A stretch of 64,000 nucleotides of DNA, from positions 1 to 64,000 of the forward strand of contig NZ_AXUS01000007.1 in assembly GCF_000498755.1 (NCBI RefSeq). The letters run 5' to 3'. The stretch's first letter is position 1, and each line of letters opens with the position of its first letter. The notes under the pieces are model-generated. The model was given only the letters and a program-made list of their open reading frames with translations. It was not told the DNA's origin and made no database searches. This document shows positions 37,477-47,654 of the stretch, piece after piece. This stretch comes from Clostridioides mangenotii TR (GTDB taxonomy: Bacteria; Bacillota; Clostridia; Peptostreptococcales; Peptostreptococcaceae). The position numbers and the translations under genes were made by a program.

Positions 37477-38161
37477 TGAATACCACATCCTCTCCCCAAA
37501 ATACTGGACCATCTTTACACGTCTTTTTATTTCCATCTTTAGTCTTACAAGTACAAACTAGACAAGCCCCTACTCCACATGCCATATGATTTTCTAAAGA
37601 TACCATAATCTCAGTATCTGTACCTTTAGCCATACCTACCAATTTCTCCATCATAGGTGTTGGTCCACATGTAAGTATATAGTCGTACTCGTTTACATCT
37701 ATTATGTCAGTTACAAATGTGCTTCCTGTTGCTGTGTACACATTTTTACAAACTTCCTTGTATTCATCTTCAAGTATTACTTCATCTCTAAATCCAAGGT
37801 AAGCATCGCAGTTATCTATATTTTTAGCTACTAAGTGTAGTGGAGCTATTCCTATTCCTCCACCTACTAAAGCAACTTTTCCTTCTACTTTTGTATATCC
37901 ATTTCCATAAGGACCTTCTAGCCTAATAGTATCATCCTTCTTTAAATCACTTATTATTTTAGTTCCTTCTCCAACAACCTTGTATATAAAAGTTATACCT
38001 TCAGAATCGATATCAAATATACTTATTGGTCTCGATAAAAGCGGGTACATATCCCATGCTCTAAGCATATAAAACTGTCCCATCTCTCCTTTGAAGTCTC
38101 CCTCAACTTTAATTTTATACATATCATCGCCGATATATTTATTTTCTATAATTTTATACAT
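37469..38161 (-). CDS. pyrK: dihydroorotate dehydrogenase electron transfer subunit
   Basis: This 230-residue protein has an N-terminal FAD-binding beta barrel with RPISI, a NAD-binding middle (GGGIGIAPL) and a C-terminal [2Fe-2S] site CGVGACLVC...C. It links PyrD to NAD in the 1B enzyme. Methionines ten codons upstream lie inside the end of pyrB. TAGGAG sits eight bases before the ATG at 38161, so that start is preferred; it follows the pyrB stop by ten bases. Confidence 0.95.
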   Translation of the reverse strand: MYKIIENKYIGDDMYKIKVEGDFKGEMGQFYMLRAWDMYPLLSRPISIFDIDSEGITFIYKVVGEGTKIISDLKKDDTIRLEGPYGNGYTKVEGKVALVGGGIGIAPLHLVAKNIDNCDAYLGFRDEVILEDEYKEVCKNVYTATGSTFVTDIIDVNEYDYILTCGPTPMMEKLVGMAKGTDTEIMVSLENHMACGVGACLVCTCKTKDGNKKTCKDGPVFWGEDVVFNG

Positions 38162-38171
38162 TGAGTTTCTC

Positions 38172-39092
38172 CTATTCATTGATCTCATCATCTAAAAGCA
38201 TCATTATTAAAGCCATTCTCGCATACATTCCAAATTTTGTTTGCTTGAAATATACTGCCCTCTTATCTGAATCTACATCTGTATCAAGCTCTCCATTTCT
38301 TGGAAGAGGATGCATGATAAGCATGTCTTCTTTAGCCGCTTTAAGTTTTTCTTTATTAATATGGTAACAACCTTTAAGTCTCTCATACTCGTCCATATCA
38401 CTGAATCTTTCAGCCTGAACTCTTGTCATATAAAGTATATCTAAATTACCTATCACACTCTCTAAATTATCTGTTTCTATATACGATGAATCATCTAAAG
38501 CATCTTTAACATACTCAGGCATCTTTAATTCATCTGGTGATATGAATATAAATTTTATATTTTTGTATTTAGATAGCGTCTTTACTAGAGAATGTACGGT
38601 TCTACCGTATTTTAAATCTCCACAAAGTCCTACTGTGTGGTTATCTAAGCTTCCTTTTAATGATTTTATTGTAAGCAAATCTGCTAGGGTTTGTGTAGGG
38701 TGTTGATTTCCTCCGTCTCCTGCGTTTATAACAGGTACTTCAGAGTAGTCTGAGGCAATTGAAGCCCCTCCCTCTTTAGGATGTCTGATCGCAATTAGAT
38801 CAACATAGCTTGAAACTGTTCTAACAGTGTCTTCAAGCGACTCACCTTTTGTAGTAGATGATGAATTAGAATCTGAGAATCCCACAACCTTTCCGCCTAA
38901 TCTAAACATAGCTGACTCAAAACTAAGTCTTGTTCTTGTAGATGGCTCGAAAAATAGTGTTGCGAGTAATTTCCCTTCACATGCAAGTGAATATTTTGAT
39001 GGGTTTTCAATTATTTTTTGAGCTAACTCTAATAATTGATTTATCTCCTCTATAGAAAAATCTTCTGGTTGGATCAAGTTTCTTGATTTCAT
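38172..39092 (-). CDS. pyrB: aspartate carbamoyltransferase catalytic subunit
   Basis: This 306-residue enzyme condenses aspartate and carbamoyl phosphate. [15 protein letters not shown] is the carbamoyl phosphate site, [10 protein letters not shown] and the late HPLPRNGEL also bind substrate. A regulatory subunit gene (pyrI), common after pyrB in clostridia, is absent; pyrK follows directly. AGGAGG lies just before the ATG, inside a hairpin region carrying the PyrR-binding consensus, so expression is probably controlled by PyrR and UMP. Confidence 0.96.
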   Translation of the reverse strand: MKSRNLIQPEDFSIEEINQLLELAQKIIENPSKYSLACEGKLLATLFFEPSTRTRLSFESAMFRLGGKVVGFSDSNSSSTTKGESLEDTVRTVSSYVDLIAIRHPKEGGASIASDYSEVPVINAGDGGNQHPTQTLADLLTIKSLKGSLDNHTVGLCGDLKYGRTVHSLVKTLSKYKNIKFIFISPDELKMPEYVKDALDDSSYIETDNLESVIGNLDILYMTRVQAERFSDMDEYERLKGCYHINKEKLKAAKEDMLIMHPLPRNGELDTDVDSDKRAVYFKQTKFGMYARMALIMMLLDDEINE

Positions 39093-39102
39093 ATTTTCCT
39101 CC

Positions 39103-39127
39103 TTTTTTAGCCTCTCTGGACTAAAAT
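39103..39127 (-). promoter_or_regulatory. PyrR-type RNA binding loop at the pyrB ribosome-binding site
   Basis: The minus strand reads TTTTAGTCCAGAGAGGCTAAAA, the conserved PyrR binding loop with a closing stem TTTTAG/CTAAAA. The GGAGG of pyrB follows within a few bases. Only this single hairpin is present with no terminator after it, so repression is likely at translation start rather than by attenuation. The PyrR gene is outside the window. Confidence 0.8.
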
Positions 39128-39210
39128 TAAAAGTTATTTTTGTACTTTTTTATACTGCTAGTAGCTTATCATTTATTTAAGATAATGTCAATATAGGTCG
39201 AGGGTTTGAT

Positions 39211-39255
39211 AAATAAAAAACACCCCAAAATAATTTAATTATCTTTGGGGGTGTT
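39211..39255 (-). terminator. terminator of the NlpC/P60 gene
   Basis: AACACCCC pairs with GGGGTGTT, extended by A-T pairs; the minus strand ends in TTTTTTATTT. It lies between the NlpC/P60 gene and the pyr leader. A role as pyr attenuator was considered, but it precedes the PyrR loop. Confidence 0.75.
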
Positions 39256-39363
39256 AATACACTACTATATTATATATTAAATTATTTACTACTTAAATTA
39301 TTTATTTATTCAAACTTTATATGGTTGATTTTGCCATCTATTATACAGATGAACTTATCACTT

Positions 39364-40527
39364 TTATAAAACTCTCTTAGCCGTCACAAATCTTTGAGTG
39401 TAGTAATCTGACTCAATACTTGTCACTTTTATATTCTTTCCTGAAGAAGGTGCATGTATCATACTTCCTCCACCAACATATATACCAACATGGCTTACTT
39501 GCCCAGAGCCATCTGTAGTAAAGAATACCATATCCCCTGGCTGTAAGTTTGATTTGCTTACAGTTTGTCCAAATTTAGCTTGCTCTTTTGACGTTCTTGG
39601 TATAGATACTCCTGCAGAGTTATTGAACACATACTTAGTAAATCCAGAACAGTCAAAACTATTTGGTCCTTCTGCTCCCCATACATATGGAAGCCCTTGT
39701 TTTGAGTACGCTAAGTTAAGAACTGATTGTACTGACGATGAACTAGATGCTGGAACATCTGAAGATGAATTGTTAGATTCTTCCTCTGAAGGATTAGATC
39801 CACTATTTGCAGATTCATTATTTTCTGAATTTGTGTTAGTATCCGACTCACTTGATTCAGTCCCATTTTCTTCTGTTGTTCCATTTGATTCAGTGCCATT
39901 TACTTGAGGAGATCCGTTCTCTTCTGTTCCTTTGTTTTGTAACTCAGGTACAGTACTTTGAGTAGAATCAACTCCAGCATTGTATTCATCAACTATTGGA
40001 GATTTATCAGTTACATATTTTGAGAATAAATAACCTTCTTGCTCGTTATGTTTAACTTTTAACCATTCCCCATTGTCTTCTAAAACTGTAATCGCAGTTC
40101 CATAGTCTAACACCTCAAGAACTTCAGAATCAGTTCCTTCTTCCGATCTAAAGTTTAGTCTGCTAGCATCAACATATCCGTCACATACCTTTAGGTCTAA
40201 ATATTTAGCTGACATCCAACCTTCTAGTGATCCATTTTCTACTTTAAGCCATTCTCCCTGCTTACCTAAAACCTTAAAACTCTCACCAGAATAGGCAACA
40301 TTTTGTACTTGTCCATCTTCTTGCTCATTTCTTACGTTTACTGCGACTCCATCTTTAACCACTGCCGTTTTAAATCTTACATCCTGATATTCTTGTGTTT
40401 CTGTCATATCTATCTTCTCTACGTCTTGATTTTGTTGTGAATAATCTGCAGGACTAGCATAAGAAACTATACTTGCCGACAAAGCTACTGCTGTAGCAAA
40501 AACTGGTGCAAAAATTTTCTTCCTCAT
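39364..40527 (-). CDS. secreted NlpC/P60 endopeptidase with two SH3 domains
   Basis: This 387-residue protein has a signal peptide (about 1-26), two bacterial SH3 domains (about 52-112 and 113-173) and a Ser/Asn/Glu/Gly-rich linker (about 190-262). It ends with an NlpC/P60 domain containing FDCSGF (Cys293) and SHVGIYVG (His346). It would cut peptide crosslinks of peptidoglycan outside the cell. AGGAGG stands before the ATG at 40527; the open frame runs 14 codons further. It stands alone between gluD and the pyr operon. Confidence 0.92.
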   Translation of the reverse strand: MRKKIFAPVFATAVALSASIVSYASPADYSQQNQDVEKIDMTETQEYQDVRFKTAVVKDGVAVNVRNEQEDGQVQNVAYSGESFKVLGKQGEWLKVENGSLEGWMSAKYLDLKVCDGYVDASRLNFRSEEGTDSEVLEVLDYGTAITVLEDNGEWLKVKHNEQEGYLFSKYVTDKSPIVDEYNAGVDSTQSTVPELQNKGTEENGSPQVNGTESNGTTEENGTESSESDTNTNSENNESANSGSNPSEEESNNSSSDVPASSSSSVQSVLNLAYSKQGLPYVWGAEGPNSFDCSGFTKYVFNNSAGVSIPRTSKEQAKFGQTVSKSNLQPGDMVFFTTDGSGQVSHVGIYVGGGSMIHAPSSGKNIKVTSIESDYYTQRFVTAKRVL

Positions 40528-40830
40528 AATATTCCTCCTAAAATTGACATATGTAAATGTCTTTTTCATGAGTACATTTAAAACTTATCCAAGATCATAG
40601 ATACTTCTCTAATTGTAACCATTTTGTAATCAAAAGTTTCAATATTTATAGTATCCTTATATTAAGTAATATTGTTATCATTAATCTTGTATAGCAGTAT
40701 AGAATAGTTAATTCGCCCAATTAATTATTCAGTTAACTCGTTTTCTAAATATACATCATCTATTTTATTATATCTTATGGGTATATAAAAGTAAAGTTAT
40801 GCATAAATATTTTAGATATAAGAGCCCATA

Positions 40831-40887
40831 AATACACAATGGAATTGTGTATTTTTTGTAGTTTCAATTGATAAGCTACTATTTTTT
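40831..40887 (+). terminator. two tandem plus-strand terminators without a gene
   Basis: AATACACAAT / ATTGTGTATT with TTTTT (40831-40857) is followed at once by GTAGTTT / AAGCTAC and TATTTTTT (40858-40887). Both face plus, yet no plus-strand gene ends here. An unrecognised small transcript from within about 40570-40830 is possible. Confidence 0.5.
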
Positions 40888-41052
40888 ACCAAATAATACC
40901 AGTAGTAGAAAGTTATTCAAAAAACTGTTACCCTCTAAAATTTACTTTTTTAGAGAATAATAATCTAGAATAACCATTTTAAATATTAGAATAAATATAA
41001 TTAAGCATAGTAATAATTAAATTACACGTTAAATTAAATAATTGTAGGCACT

Positions 41053-41085
41053 AAAAAGGCGAGTTAAAATAACCCGCCTTTTATT
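41053..41085. terminator. gluD terminator
   Basis: AAAAGGCGAGTTA / TAACCCGCCTTTT form a stem with one mismatch. The minus strand ends in CTTTTTAG, 35 bases past the gluD stop. Confidence 0.75.
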
Positions 41086-41119
41086 ATATATAAGAATGTT
41101 TAATTTAGCGAACTAAATC

Positions 41120-42367
41120 TTAAACCCATCCTCTTAATTTCATAGCATCTGCAACTCTCTTGATTGACATCATGAATGCAGCAGTTCTCATATCTACACC
41201 GAACTCTTCTTTTAAGTCCCATATAGCGTCGAAAGCTTTAGTCATTGAAGCAACTTGTTTCTCTTGAACTTCTTCAAATGTCCAGTTGTATCTTTGTAAG
41301 TTTTGTACCCACTCGAAATAAGAAACTGTAACTCCACCAGCATTAGCTAGTATATCTGGAACTAAAGTTACTCCGTTATCGAAGAAGAATTTATCAGCTT
41401 CTGGAGTTGTTGGTCCATTTGCACCTTCACAAACTAATTTAGCTTTTACTTTTGGAGCTGTTTCTTCATTTAATTGTTTTTCAAGAGCACATGGCATTAA
41501 TATGTCAACTTCTCTCTCTAAAACTCTTACATCAGAAGCTTCAGCACCTGGGAATCCTTTTATACATTTGTGTTCAGCATTGTAAGCTAATAAAGCTTTC
41601 ATGTCTATACCATCTGCATTGTAGATGTTACCAGTGTGGTCTTCTACTGCTATTACTTTAGCACCAAACTCTTCTATATATTTACCTGCATAACTACCAA
41701 CGTTACCGCATCCTTGAAGACCAACAGTTACGTTATGTAAATCTATTCCTAATTTATCAGCAGCTAATAATGCCATCTTAGCAACACCGAAACCTGTAGC
41801 TTCAGTTCTTGCTAATGATCCGTAGAATTCTACTGGCTTACCAGTGAATACTCCTGGTTGGAATTCTCCTGTAACTTTAGCAAACTCGTCAACCATCCAA
41901 GCCATTATTTTACCGTTAGTATTAACATCTGGAGCTGGTATATCTATTTTTTCTCCTATAACTGGAGCTATAGCTGCAGTATATCCTCTTGCTATTCTCT
42001 CTAATTCTGCATCAGAATATTTAGATGGGTCTAAAGTTATACCACCTTTACCTCCACCATAAGGTATTCCTACTACTCCACATTTAAATGTCATCCATAT
42101 TGATAAAGCTTTCACCTCATCTAAATCAACAGCTGGATGGAATCTTACTCCACCTTTGTATGGTCCACAAGCGTTATTATGTTGAGATCTGTATCCAGTA
42201 ATTGTTTCTACTCTTCCATCATCCATTTTAATTGGGAAATTTACTTCTAATACTCTCATAGGATTTTTTAGTGTTTCGTAGATTTCTGGCTCAAGTCCTA
42301 ATTTATCACATGCATTTTTAACTTGAGATTGTGCCATTTCAAAAACGTTTAAATCTTTTACTGACAT
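41120..42367 (-). CDS. gluD: NAD-specific glutamate dehydrogenase
   Basis: This 415-residue enzyme converts glutamate to 2-oxoglutarate and ammonia. The catalytic region PYGGGKGGI with the active Lys (about 105-113), APDVNT and the Rossmann motif GLQGCGNVGSYAG are all present. The length is usual for the small hexameric form. The open frame starts 20 codons earlier, but AAGGGGG precedes the ATG at 42367 and MSVKDLNVFEMAQ is the expected N-terminus. It is monocistronic and central to amino-acid fermentation in this bacterial family. Confidence 0.95.
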   Translation of the reverse strand: MSVKDLNVFEMAQSQVKNACDKLGLEPEIYETLKNPMRVLEVNFPIKMDDGRVETITGYRSQHNNACGPYKGGVRFHPAVDLDEVKALSIWMTFKCGVVGIPYGGGKGGITLDPSKYSDAELERIARGYTAAIAPVIGEKIDIPAPDVNTNGKIMAWMVDEFAKVTGEFQPGVFTGKPVEFYGSLARTEATGFGVAKMALLAADKLGIDLHNVTVGLQGCGNVGSYAGKYIEEFGAKVIAVEDHTGNIYNADGIDMKALLAYNAEHKCIKGFPGAEASDVRVLEREVDILMPCALEKQLNEETAPKVKAKLVCEGANGPTTPEADKFFFDNGVTLVPDILANAGGVTVSYFEWVQNLQRYNWTFEEVQEKQVASMTKAFDAIWDLKEEFGVDMRTAAFMMSIKRVADAMKLRGWV

Positions 42368-42785
42368 TTTGAAAGCCCCCTTAAATATATTATTGTTATA
42401 TGTACTCGCCATACTCAGAAAAACCATTTCCCGAGTTCACACTTAGATTATAGCATACTTCTTCCAATATTAGTATATCAAATTTCAAGTTTATTTTTTA
42501 ACTTTTATTCACTATTTATTTTTATTATTAAACCTTTTCTGAATATTCAATTTATTCTTTAAATAGATTTATTATTTTTACCCATTGCATATAATGAATA
42601 AAGACTCCCTAAAATAGGCTCTAAAACACTTAGATACAGTGGTTTTTATTCTATTGAATACTACATAATATGAAAATATTCTACATATGTATAGATTCTA
42701 AATAGTTTTAGATATTTAGTTAAAATTTTCCAAATATTCGTAAATAGTAAACTTCTTTTTGCAATAAAATTTAAAATAAATATGA
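42368..42785. other. intergenic region between gluD and ferredoxin
   Basis: Very AT-rich. It must contain the gluD promoter, but no confident -35/-10 pair or Rex operator (TTGTTAAN4TTAACAA type) was found by eye. Confidence 0.4.
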
Positions 42786-42814
42786 TTGTTATATAGAAAG
42801 ATATTTGTTATAAT
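42786..42814 (+). promoter_or_regulatory. vegetative promoter of the ferredoxin gene
   Basis: TTGTTA (42786-42791), a 17-base spacer and TATAAT (42809-42814) stand about 40 bases before the ferredoxin ATG. Confidence 0.7.
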
Positions 42815-42855
42815 ACTATTGAATATAAAATATACATATCAAGGAGGATTTTAAG

Positions 42856-43026
42856 ATGGCATATAAAATTACTGACGCTTGTATAAGCTGTGGAGCATGT
42901 GAGGCTGAATGTCCAGTTAGCTGTATATCAGCAGGAGATGATAAATACGTAATAGACGCAGATACTTGTATAGATTGTGGATCTTGCGCTGGCGTATGTC
43001 CAGTTGACGCTCCTCAAGGAGAATAG
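42856..43026 (+). CDS. fdx: 2[4Fe-4S] ferredoxin
   Basis: This 56-residue protein contains two CxxCxxCxxxCP motifs, CISCGACEAECP and CIDCGSCAGVCP, each holding one [4Fe-4S] cluster with crossed ligation. It is the classical clostridial ferredoxin, a low-potential electron carrier in the cytoplasm for enzymes such as pyruvate:ferredoxin oxidoreductase. AAGGAGG precedes the ATG. A good promoter and a strong terminator show that it is a single-gene unit, convergent with rex. Confidence 0.96.
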   Translation: MAYKITDACISCGACEAECPVSCISAGDDKYVIDADTCIDCGSCAGVCPVDAPQGE

Positions 43027-43032
43027 TTTATT

Positions 43033-43075
43033 AAAAAGACTGATTTAGGAAAATCCCAAATCAGTCTTTTTTTAT
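43033..43075. terminator. bidirectional terminator between fdx and rex
   Basis: AAAAAGACTGATTT pairs with AAATCAGTCTTTTT and ends in TTTTTTT on plus; the A-run gives a T-run on minus. It serves the convergent ferredoxin and rex genes. Confidence 0.85.
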
Positions 43076-43126
43076 TAAAGAAAATAGTCTTGTTCTTGTT
43101 GTTATTGAACTCGTCTTTTTATTATA

Positions 43127-43756
43127 TTAGTTTTCTTCCTTCATAAGGTATGAAAGTGTAAACAAACTCTCTGTTAGGTTAACATTCTCTACTATAACAC
43201 CTTCTGGTACTACTAAATCTATAGGTGCAAAATTCCAAACTCCCTTAATTCCCGCTCTAATTACTCTATCTATAACCTCTTGTGCACCGTTTTTAGGTAT
43301 ACACATTACTGCGATATCTATATTGTTCTCTTTAATAAAGTCTTCAATAATATCTGGATCTAAAACATCGAATTCTCTAATTTTAAGCCCTATTATTCTT
43401 GGATTTGCATCAAAAAGAGCTTTTATCTCAAAACCTGCATTTCTAAATCCCGAATAATTTGCTATTGCTTGTCCTAAATTACCTGCCCCAATAAGTATCG
43501 CATTGTACTTTTTATCTAAACCTAGTATCTTACCAATCTCAGTGTATAGAGCTTCAACATTGTATCCATAACCCTGTTGGCCAAATCCCCCAAAATTATT
43601 TAAATCTTGTCTTATTTGTGATGCAGTAAACCCTATGATATCACTCAATTCCTTTGAAGATATTCTCTGTATATCTCTATCCAATAAGTCACCAAGATAT
43701 CTATGGTACTTAGGTAATCTTCGTATAACTGCCATTGATATATTTTTGTTAGTCAC
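43127..43756 (-). CDS. rex: redox-sensing transcriptional repressor Rex
   Basis: This 209-residue protein has an N-terminal winged helix (ISSKELSDIIGFTASQIRQDL) and a C-terminal Rossmann domain (LIGAGNLGQAI). Rex binds DNA when NAD+/NADH is high and leaves it when NADH rises, controlling fermentation genes. It starts at GTG, with AAGGAG at the correct distance, and is of normal length. It is convergent with the ferredoxin gene and divergent from the ABC-F gene. Confidence 0.95.
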   Translation of the reverse strand: MTNKNISMAVIRRLPKYHRYLGDLLDRDIQRISSKELSDIIGFTASQIRQDLNNFGGFGQQGYGYNVEALYTEIGKILGLDKKYNAILIGAGNLGQAIANYSGFRNAGFEIKALFDANPRIIGLKIREFDVLDPDIIEDFIKENNIDIAVMCIPKNGAQEVIDRVIRAGIKGVWNFAPIDLVVPEGVIVENVNLTESLFTLSYLMKEEN

Positions 43757-43888
43757 ACAATCACTCCTTCTTACAAATTTCTATTTCTTTATTTAAATCG
43801 TTTCATTGATAAAAACTAATATATATAAGCTTGATTATATTATATCAAAATATTATAATTTTAGATAGTTCAAGGAGGTGGAAATTTT

Positions 43889-45802
43889 ATGATTGTTTTA
43901 TCATGTAACAATCTTAGCAAAAATTTTGGCATAGAGTCAATATTTAAAAATGTAGATTTTACAGTCAACGATGGGGACAAAGTCGGTGTTGTCGGAGTCA
44001 ATGGTACTGGAAAAACTACATTATTTAAGATAATCGCTGGCATTTATGAGTACGATACTGGTCATATTTATACCTCTAAAGATTGTGAAATTGGATATTT
44101 AGAACAAAATACTAATTTTAACTCAAACAATACTATATTAGAAGAAGTCTTAGAAGTTTTTAATGATTTGATAAATATGGAAAAAGAACTTAGAAAGTTA
44201 GAAAATAGAATCTCCGAAGAAAGTGTAACATCTAGCTCTACTATACTAGATAAATTAATGGATGAATACTCTCACAAGCTAGAGTTATTTTCTGATCTAA
44301 ATGGTTATGGATATAAATCTGAAGCAAAAGGAGTCCTAAAAGGCTTAGGATTTAACGATATTGACTTTGACAAACAGATCAATGTACTTTCAGGTGGCGA
44401 AAAAACTAGAGTTCTTTTAGGTAAATTGCTACTTAATAAACCTACACTACTTCTACTAGATGAGCCTACTAACCATTTAGATGCAGATGCTATAGAGTGG
44501 TTAGAATTATTTTTAAGGCAGTATAAAGGAACAGTTTTGACAATATCGCACGATAGATATTTCTTAGATCAAACAGTTAACAGGATATTTGAGTTGAATA
44601 ATAAGAAGCTTAAGCTTTACAACGGAAACTATTCCGACTTTATAGTAGCTTCAAAGACTGAGAAAGAAATAGAACAAAAGAAATACGAGGATCAGCAAAA
44701 AGTAATTAAAAAACAAGAGGAGTCGATAGATAGACTTAAGGCTTATGGTAGAGAAAAACACTTAAAAAGAGCTAGAAGTAAGGAGAAGGCTCTTGATAAA
44801 GTTGATTTGCTAGACAAACCAGATGCTGAAAGAGAAAAAGCTCGTATCAGATTTTCTCCATCTGTCCAAAGTGGAAACGATGTACTTGCTTTAAGAGATA
44901 TATCTATGGGCTATGGAGAAAGAGTTTTATTTAAAGATCTTAATTTAGATGTATACCGCGGCGAAAAAATTGCTCTTATAGGTGCAAATGGTATTGGCAA
45001 ATCTACTCTATTTAAGATAATAGACAACGAACTAAAACCATTGACTGGTTCAGTTAAATTTGGAACTAATGTACATGTTGCATACTTCCACCAGGAGCAA
45101 AAAACTTTAAATTTAGATAATACTATAATAGATGAGATTTGGGAGAACAACACTCACTTAACCCAAACCGCTATAAGAAGTATGTTAGGTGCTTTCCTAT
45201 TTAAAGATGAAGATGTGTTTAAAAAAATTTTTACATTAAGTGGTGGTGAAAGATCACGTGTCGCAATACTAAAGATGATACTTTCAAATGCTAACTTACT
45301 TCTTTTAGATGAGCCTACCAATCACTTGGATATAGACTCAAAAGATGTACTAGAAGAAGCCCTTTCAAGTTATACTGGTACAATATTTACAATATCTCAC
45401 GACAGATACTTTATAAATACAATCGCCAGTAAAATACTGGTTTTAGATGAAGAGGGAATAACCGAATACCTTGGAAACTACGACTACTATGTAGACAAGA
45501 AAAGACAAATGTCCGAAATGAGTGTAGTTGAAGAAGAACCTGAAAAAACAAAAACACAAATAAAAGATGAAAAAAGAAAACAGAGAGAGCAAAGAGAAAT
45601 CGAGAAGAAATCGAGAATTGAAATACAGAACATAGAAAAAGAAATTGAGAACTTAGAAAAACAAATAGAATACTTTGATGAGATGCTCTGTCAAGAAGAG
45701 GTCTACTCTAATCCAGATAAAGCTAAAGATGTAAATCAAGAAAAACACAACAATGAAGAAAAGCTTTCTTCACTGTACGAAAAATGGGAAGAACTAATAT
45801 AA
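43889..45802 (+). CDS. ABC-F family ATPase (Uup/YdiF-like)
   Basis: This 637-residue protein has two ATPase domains on one chain: Walker A GVNGTGKTT and GANGIGKST, signatures LSGGEKTR and LSGGERSR, and LLLLDEPTNHLD in both halves. A charged linker lies at about 245-320 and a C-terminal coiled coil at about 550-637. There is no membrane domain. ABC-F proteins act on the ribosome, in translation quality control or antibiotic protection. The long C-terminal coiled coil suits the YdiF/Uup group rather than a resistance factor. AAGGAGG precedes the ATG. Confidence 0.88.
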   Translation: MIVLSCNNLSKNFGIESIFKNVDFTVNDGDKVGVVGVNGTGKTTLFKIIAGIYEYDTGHIYTSKDCEIGYLEQNTNFNSNNTILEEVLEVFNDLINMEKELRKLENRISEESVTSSSTILDKLMDEYSHKLELFSDLNGYGYKSEAKGVLKGLGFNDIDFDKQINVLSGGEKTRVLLGKLLLNKPTLLLLDEPTNHLDADAIEWLELFLRQYKGTVLTISHDRYFLDQTVNRIFELNNKKLKLYNGNYSDFIVASKTEKEIEQKKYEDQQKVIKKQEESIDRLKAYGREKHLKRARSKEKALDKVDLLDKPDAEREKARIRFSPSVQSGNDVLALRDISMGYGERVLFKDLNLDVYRGEKIALIGANGIGKSTLFKIIDNELKPLTGSVKFGTNVHVAYFHQEQKTLNLDNTIIDEIWENNTHLTQTAIRSMLGAFLFKDEDVFKKIFTLSGGERSRVAILKMILSNANLLLLDEPTNHLDIDSKDVLEEALSSYTGTIFTISHDRYFINTIASKILVLDEEGITEYLGNYDYYVDKKRQMSEMSVVEEEPEKTKTQIKDEKRKQREQREIEKKSRIEIQNIEKEIENLEKQIEYFDEMLCQEEVYSNPDKAKDVNQEKHNNEEKLSSLYEKWEELI

Positions 45803-45851
45803 TATTAGCTCCTTCTACAACACTTTAAACTAACACGAAAGTGGTGATTTA

Positions 45852-47228
45852 TTGAATTTAGGATTATCATTAAACACAGAAAATAAAAAGTTCTATAAAA
45901 TTTTATTCTTCTTATGTATACCAATAATTATTCAAAATCTAATTTCCGCATCTGTAAATGTAATTGATACAGTAATGGTAAGTAGTTTGGGCGAAACCTC
46001 AGTTGCGTCAATAGGCATTGCAAATCAAATCTTCTTTCTATTTAATATGTCTTTATCAGGTGTAACGGGTGGAGCTAGTGTATTTATTTCACAGTTCTAT
46101 GGTAAAGAAGATACAAATAATATAAAAAAAGTTGTTGGACTTAGTTGCGGATTTGCACTAGTTCTATCTTTATTATTTTTGATTCCAGTATCATTAAAAC
46201 CAGAATTGATAATACACATTTTCTCATACGATCAAGAAGTTGTAAGAATATGTAAGGATTATTTCAGCATTGTTATTTTTTCTTATCCACTTATTGCGAT
46301 AAGTACTGTATTTAGCACTGGATCTAGAAGTATTAGAAATCCAAAACTTGGTATGATATGTAGTTTATTCGCACTTATTGCAAATATTATCTTAAACTAC
46401 GGCCTTATTTTCGGAAACTTAGGAATGCCTAACCTTGGTGTTAAGGGAGCTGCTCTAGCTACTGTTATAGCAAGGATGGTTGAAATAATATTAATACTAT
46501 TTTATGTATACATTCATAAAAAAAATTATGCACTTAGATTTGGATTTACAAATATTAAATCTATAACTAAAGACTTTACAAGTAAATTTTTATCAAAAAG
46601 TATACCGATCTTCTTAAACGACTCTGCGTGGGCTTTTGGAACAGTTTTATACGCTGTTGCATATTCAAAGGCTGGAACCTCCGCAATAGCATCTAGTCAA
46701 ATAGCCACTACTACTGGTAACTTCTTTTTAATGACTTGCGTATGTATAGCTTCAGGTGGAGGAATTATGCTTGGAAATGAGCTTGGTGCTGACAATATAA
46801 GAAAGGCTCTAGTGTATGCAAAAAAATTCTCTATCTTAGTTATTATTGCAGGAATAATTATGGGCGGACTTTTGATTATAAATGTACCATTTTTACTAAA
46901 GATGTTCAACGTGACTGAAGTGTTAGCTCCTAATATCATAAAAATATTCCTTATCTTAGGAATTTTGATGCCACTTAAAGCATTTAACACCCTAATGATT
47001 ATAGGTATACTTAGAAGTGGCGGAGATACTAAATACGCACTGATTTTAGAGCAAGCTAGTATATGGTTTGCCGCTTTACCACTTACATATTTTGCAGCAT
47101 TTAGTGGATACCCTATATACATTTTATTTTTACTGACTTATTTTGAAGAATTAATAAAGCTTATATTTGGACTTCCGAGGGTTTTATCTAAAAAATGGGC
47201 TTCCAATATTGTAAATGAAATGGATTAA
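45852..47228 (+). CDS. MATE family efflux transporter
   Basis: This 458-residue membrane protein has about twelve segments in two related halves (IDTVMVSSLGETSVASIG near the start, related motifs from about residue 260). It would export drugs or metabolites using sodium or proton gradients; the substrate is unknown. The start is TTG, with GTGGTGA five bases upstream, and no better start exists. It follows the ABC-F gene by 49 bases and may be co-transcribed. A strong terminator follows. Confidence 0.88.
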   Translation: MNLGLSLNTENKKFYKILFFLCIPIIIQNLISASVNVIDTVMVSSLGETSVASIGIANQIFFLFNMSLSGVTGGASVFISQFYGKEDTNNIKKVVGLSCGFALVLSLLFLIPVSLKPELIIHIFSYDQEVVRICKDYFSIVIFSYPLIAISTVFSTGSRSIRNPKLGMICSLFALIANIILNYGLIFGNLGMPNLGVKGAALATVIARMVEIILILFYVYIHKKNYALRFGFTNIKSITKDFTSKFLSKSIPIFLNDSAWAFGTVLYAVAYSKAGTSAIASSQIATTTGNFFLMTCVCIASGGGIMLGNELGADNIRKALVYAKKFSILVIIAGIIMGGLLIINVPFLLKMFNVTEVLAPNIIKIFLILGILMPLKAFNTLMIIGILRSGGDTKYALILEQASIWFAALPLTYFAAFSGYPIYILFLLTYFEELIKLIFGLPRVLSKKWASNIVNEMD

Positions 47229-47270
47229 ATTATTTGTATATAATTTTATGTGAATTTACGAAAAAATAAA

Positions 47271-47313
47271 AAATAGCCGGTTTCCTTATAACGTTAAGAA
47301 ACCGGCTTTTTAT
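47271..47313 (+). terminator. terminator of the MATE gene
   Basis: AAATAGCCGGTTTC pairs with GAAACCGGCTTTTT around a 13-base loop, followed by ATATG. It is strong and G+C rich. Confidence 0.85.
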
Positions 47314-47654
47314 ATGATTTATATATTTTAAAATGTGTATTCTACATGTATTTATCTTGTCTAAAATATTACTTAAATTTCTTTTTATTTTTATAGTGTT
47401 TCATTAATCATTTATTTTATGAATTTAAAATCAATTCTAAGAATTTATACTTAATTATACTTACTCTATACTTATATTACCTCTTATATATGATTATAAT
47501 TAAAATCAAACATGATAACTTTACTAAAATTTTTCTTTTGTTAATCCCTTTTCTACATTCATCATTTGTATTCACTTTAATAGTATTATTCTGCATTTAA
47601 ATAGTTTATTGTTATTTTAATATTTTTCTGTATTATTCTATATTTCATCCACAA
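47314..47654. other. intergenic region, very AT-rich
   Basis: It separates convergent genes. No gene or signal was recognised beyond the terminator at its left edge. Confidence 0.4.

Noticed and set aside
39211-39255. Attenuator terminator of the pyr operon
   Set aside because: It lies upstream of the PyrR loop, so it cannot respond to it; it fits as the end of the NlpC/P60 transcript.
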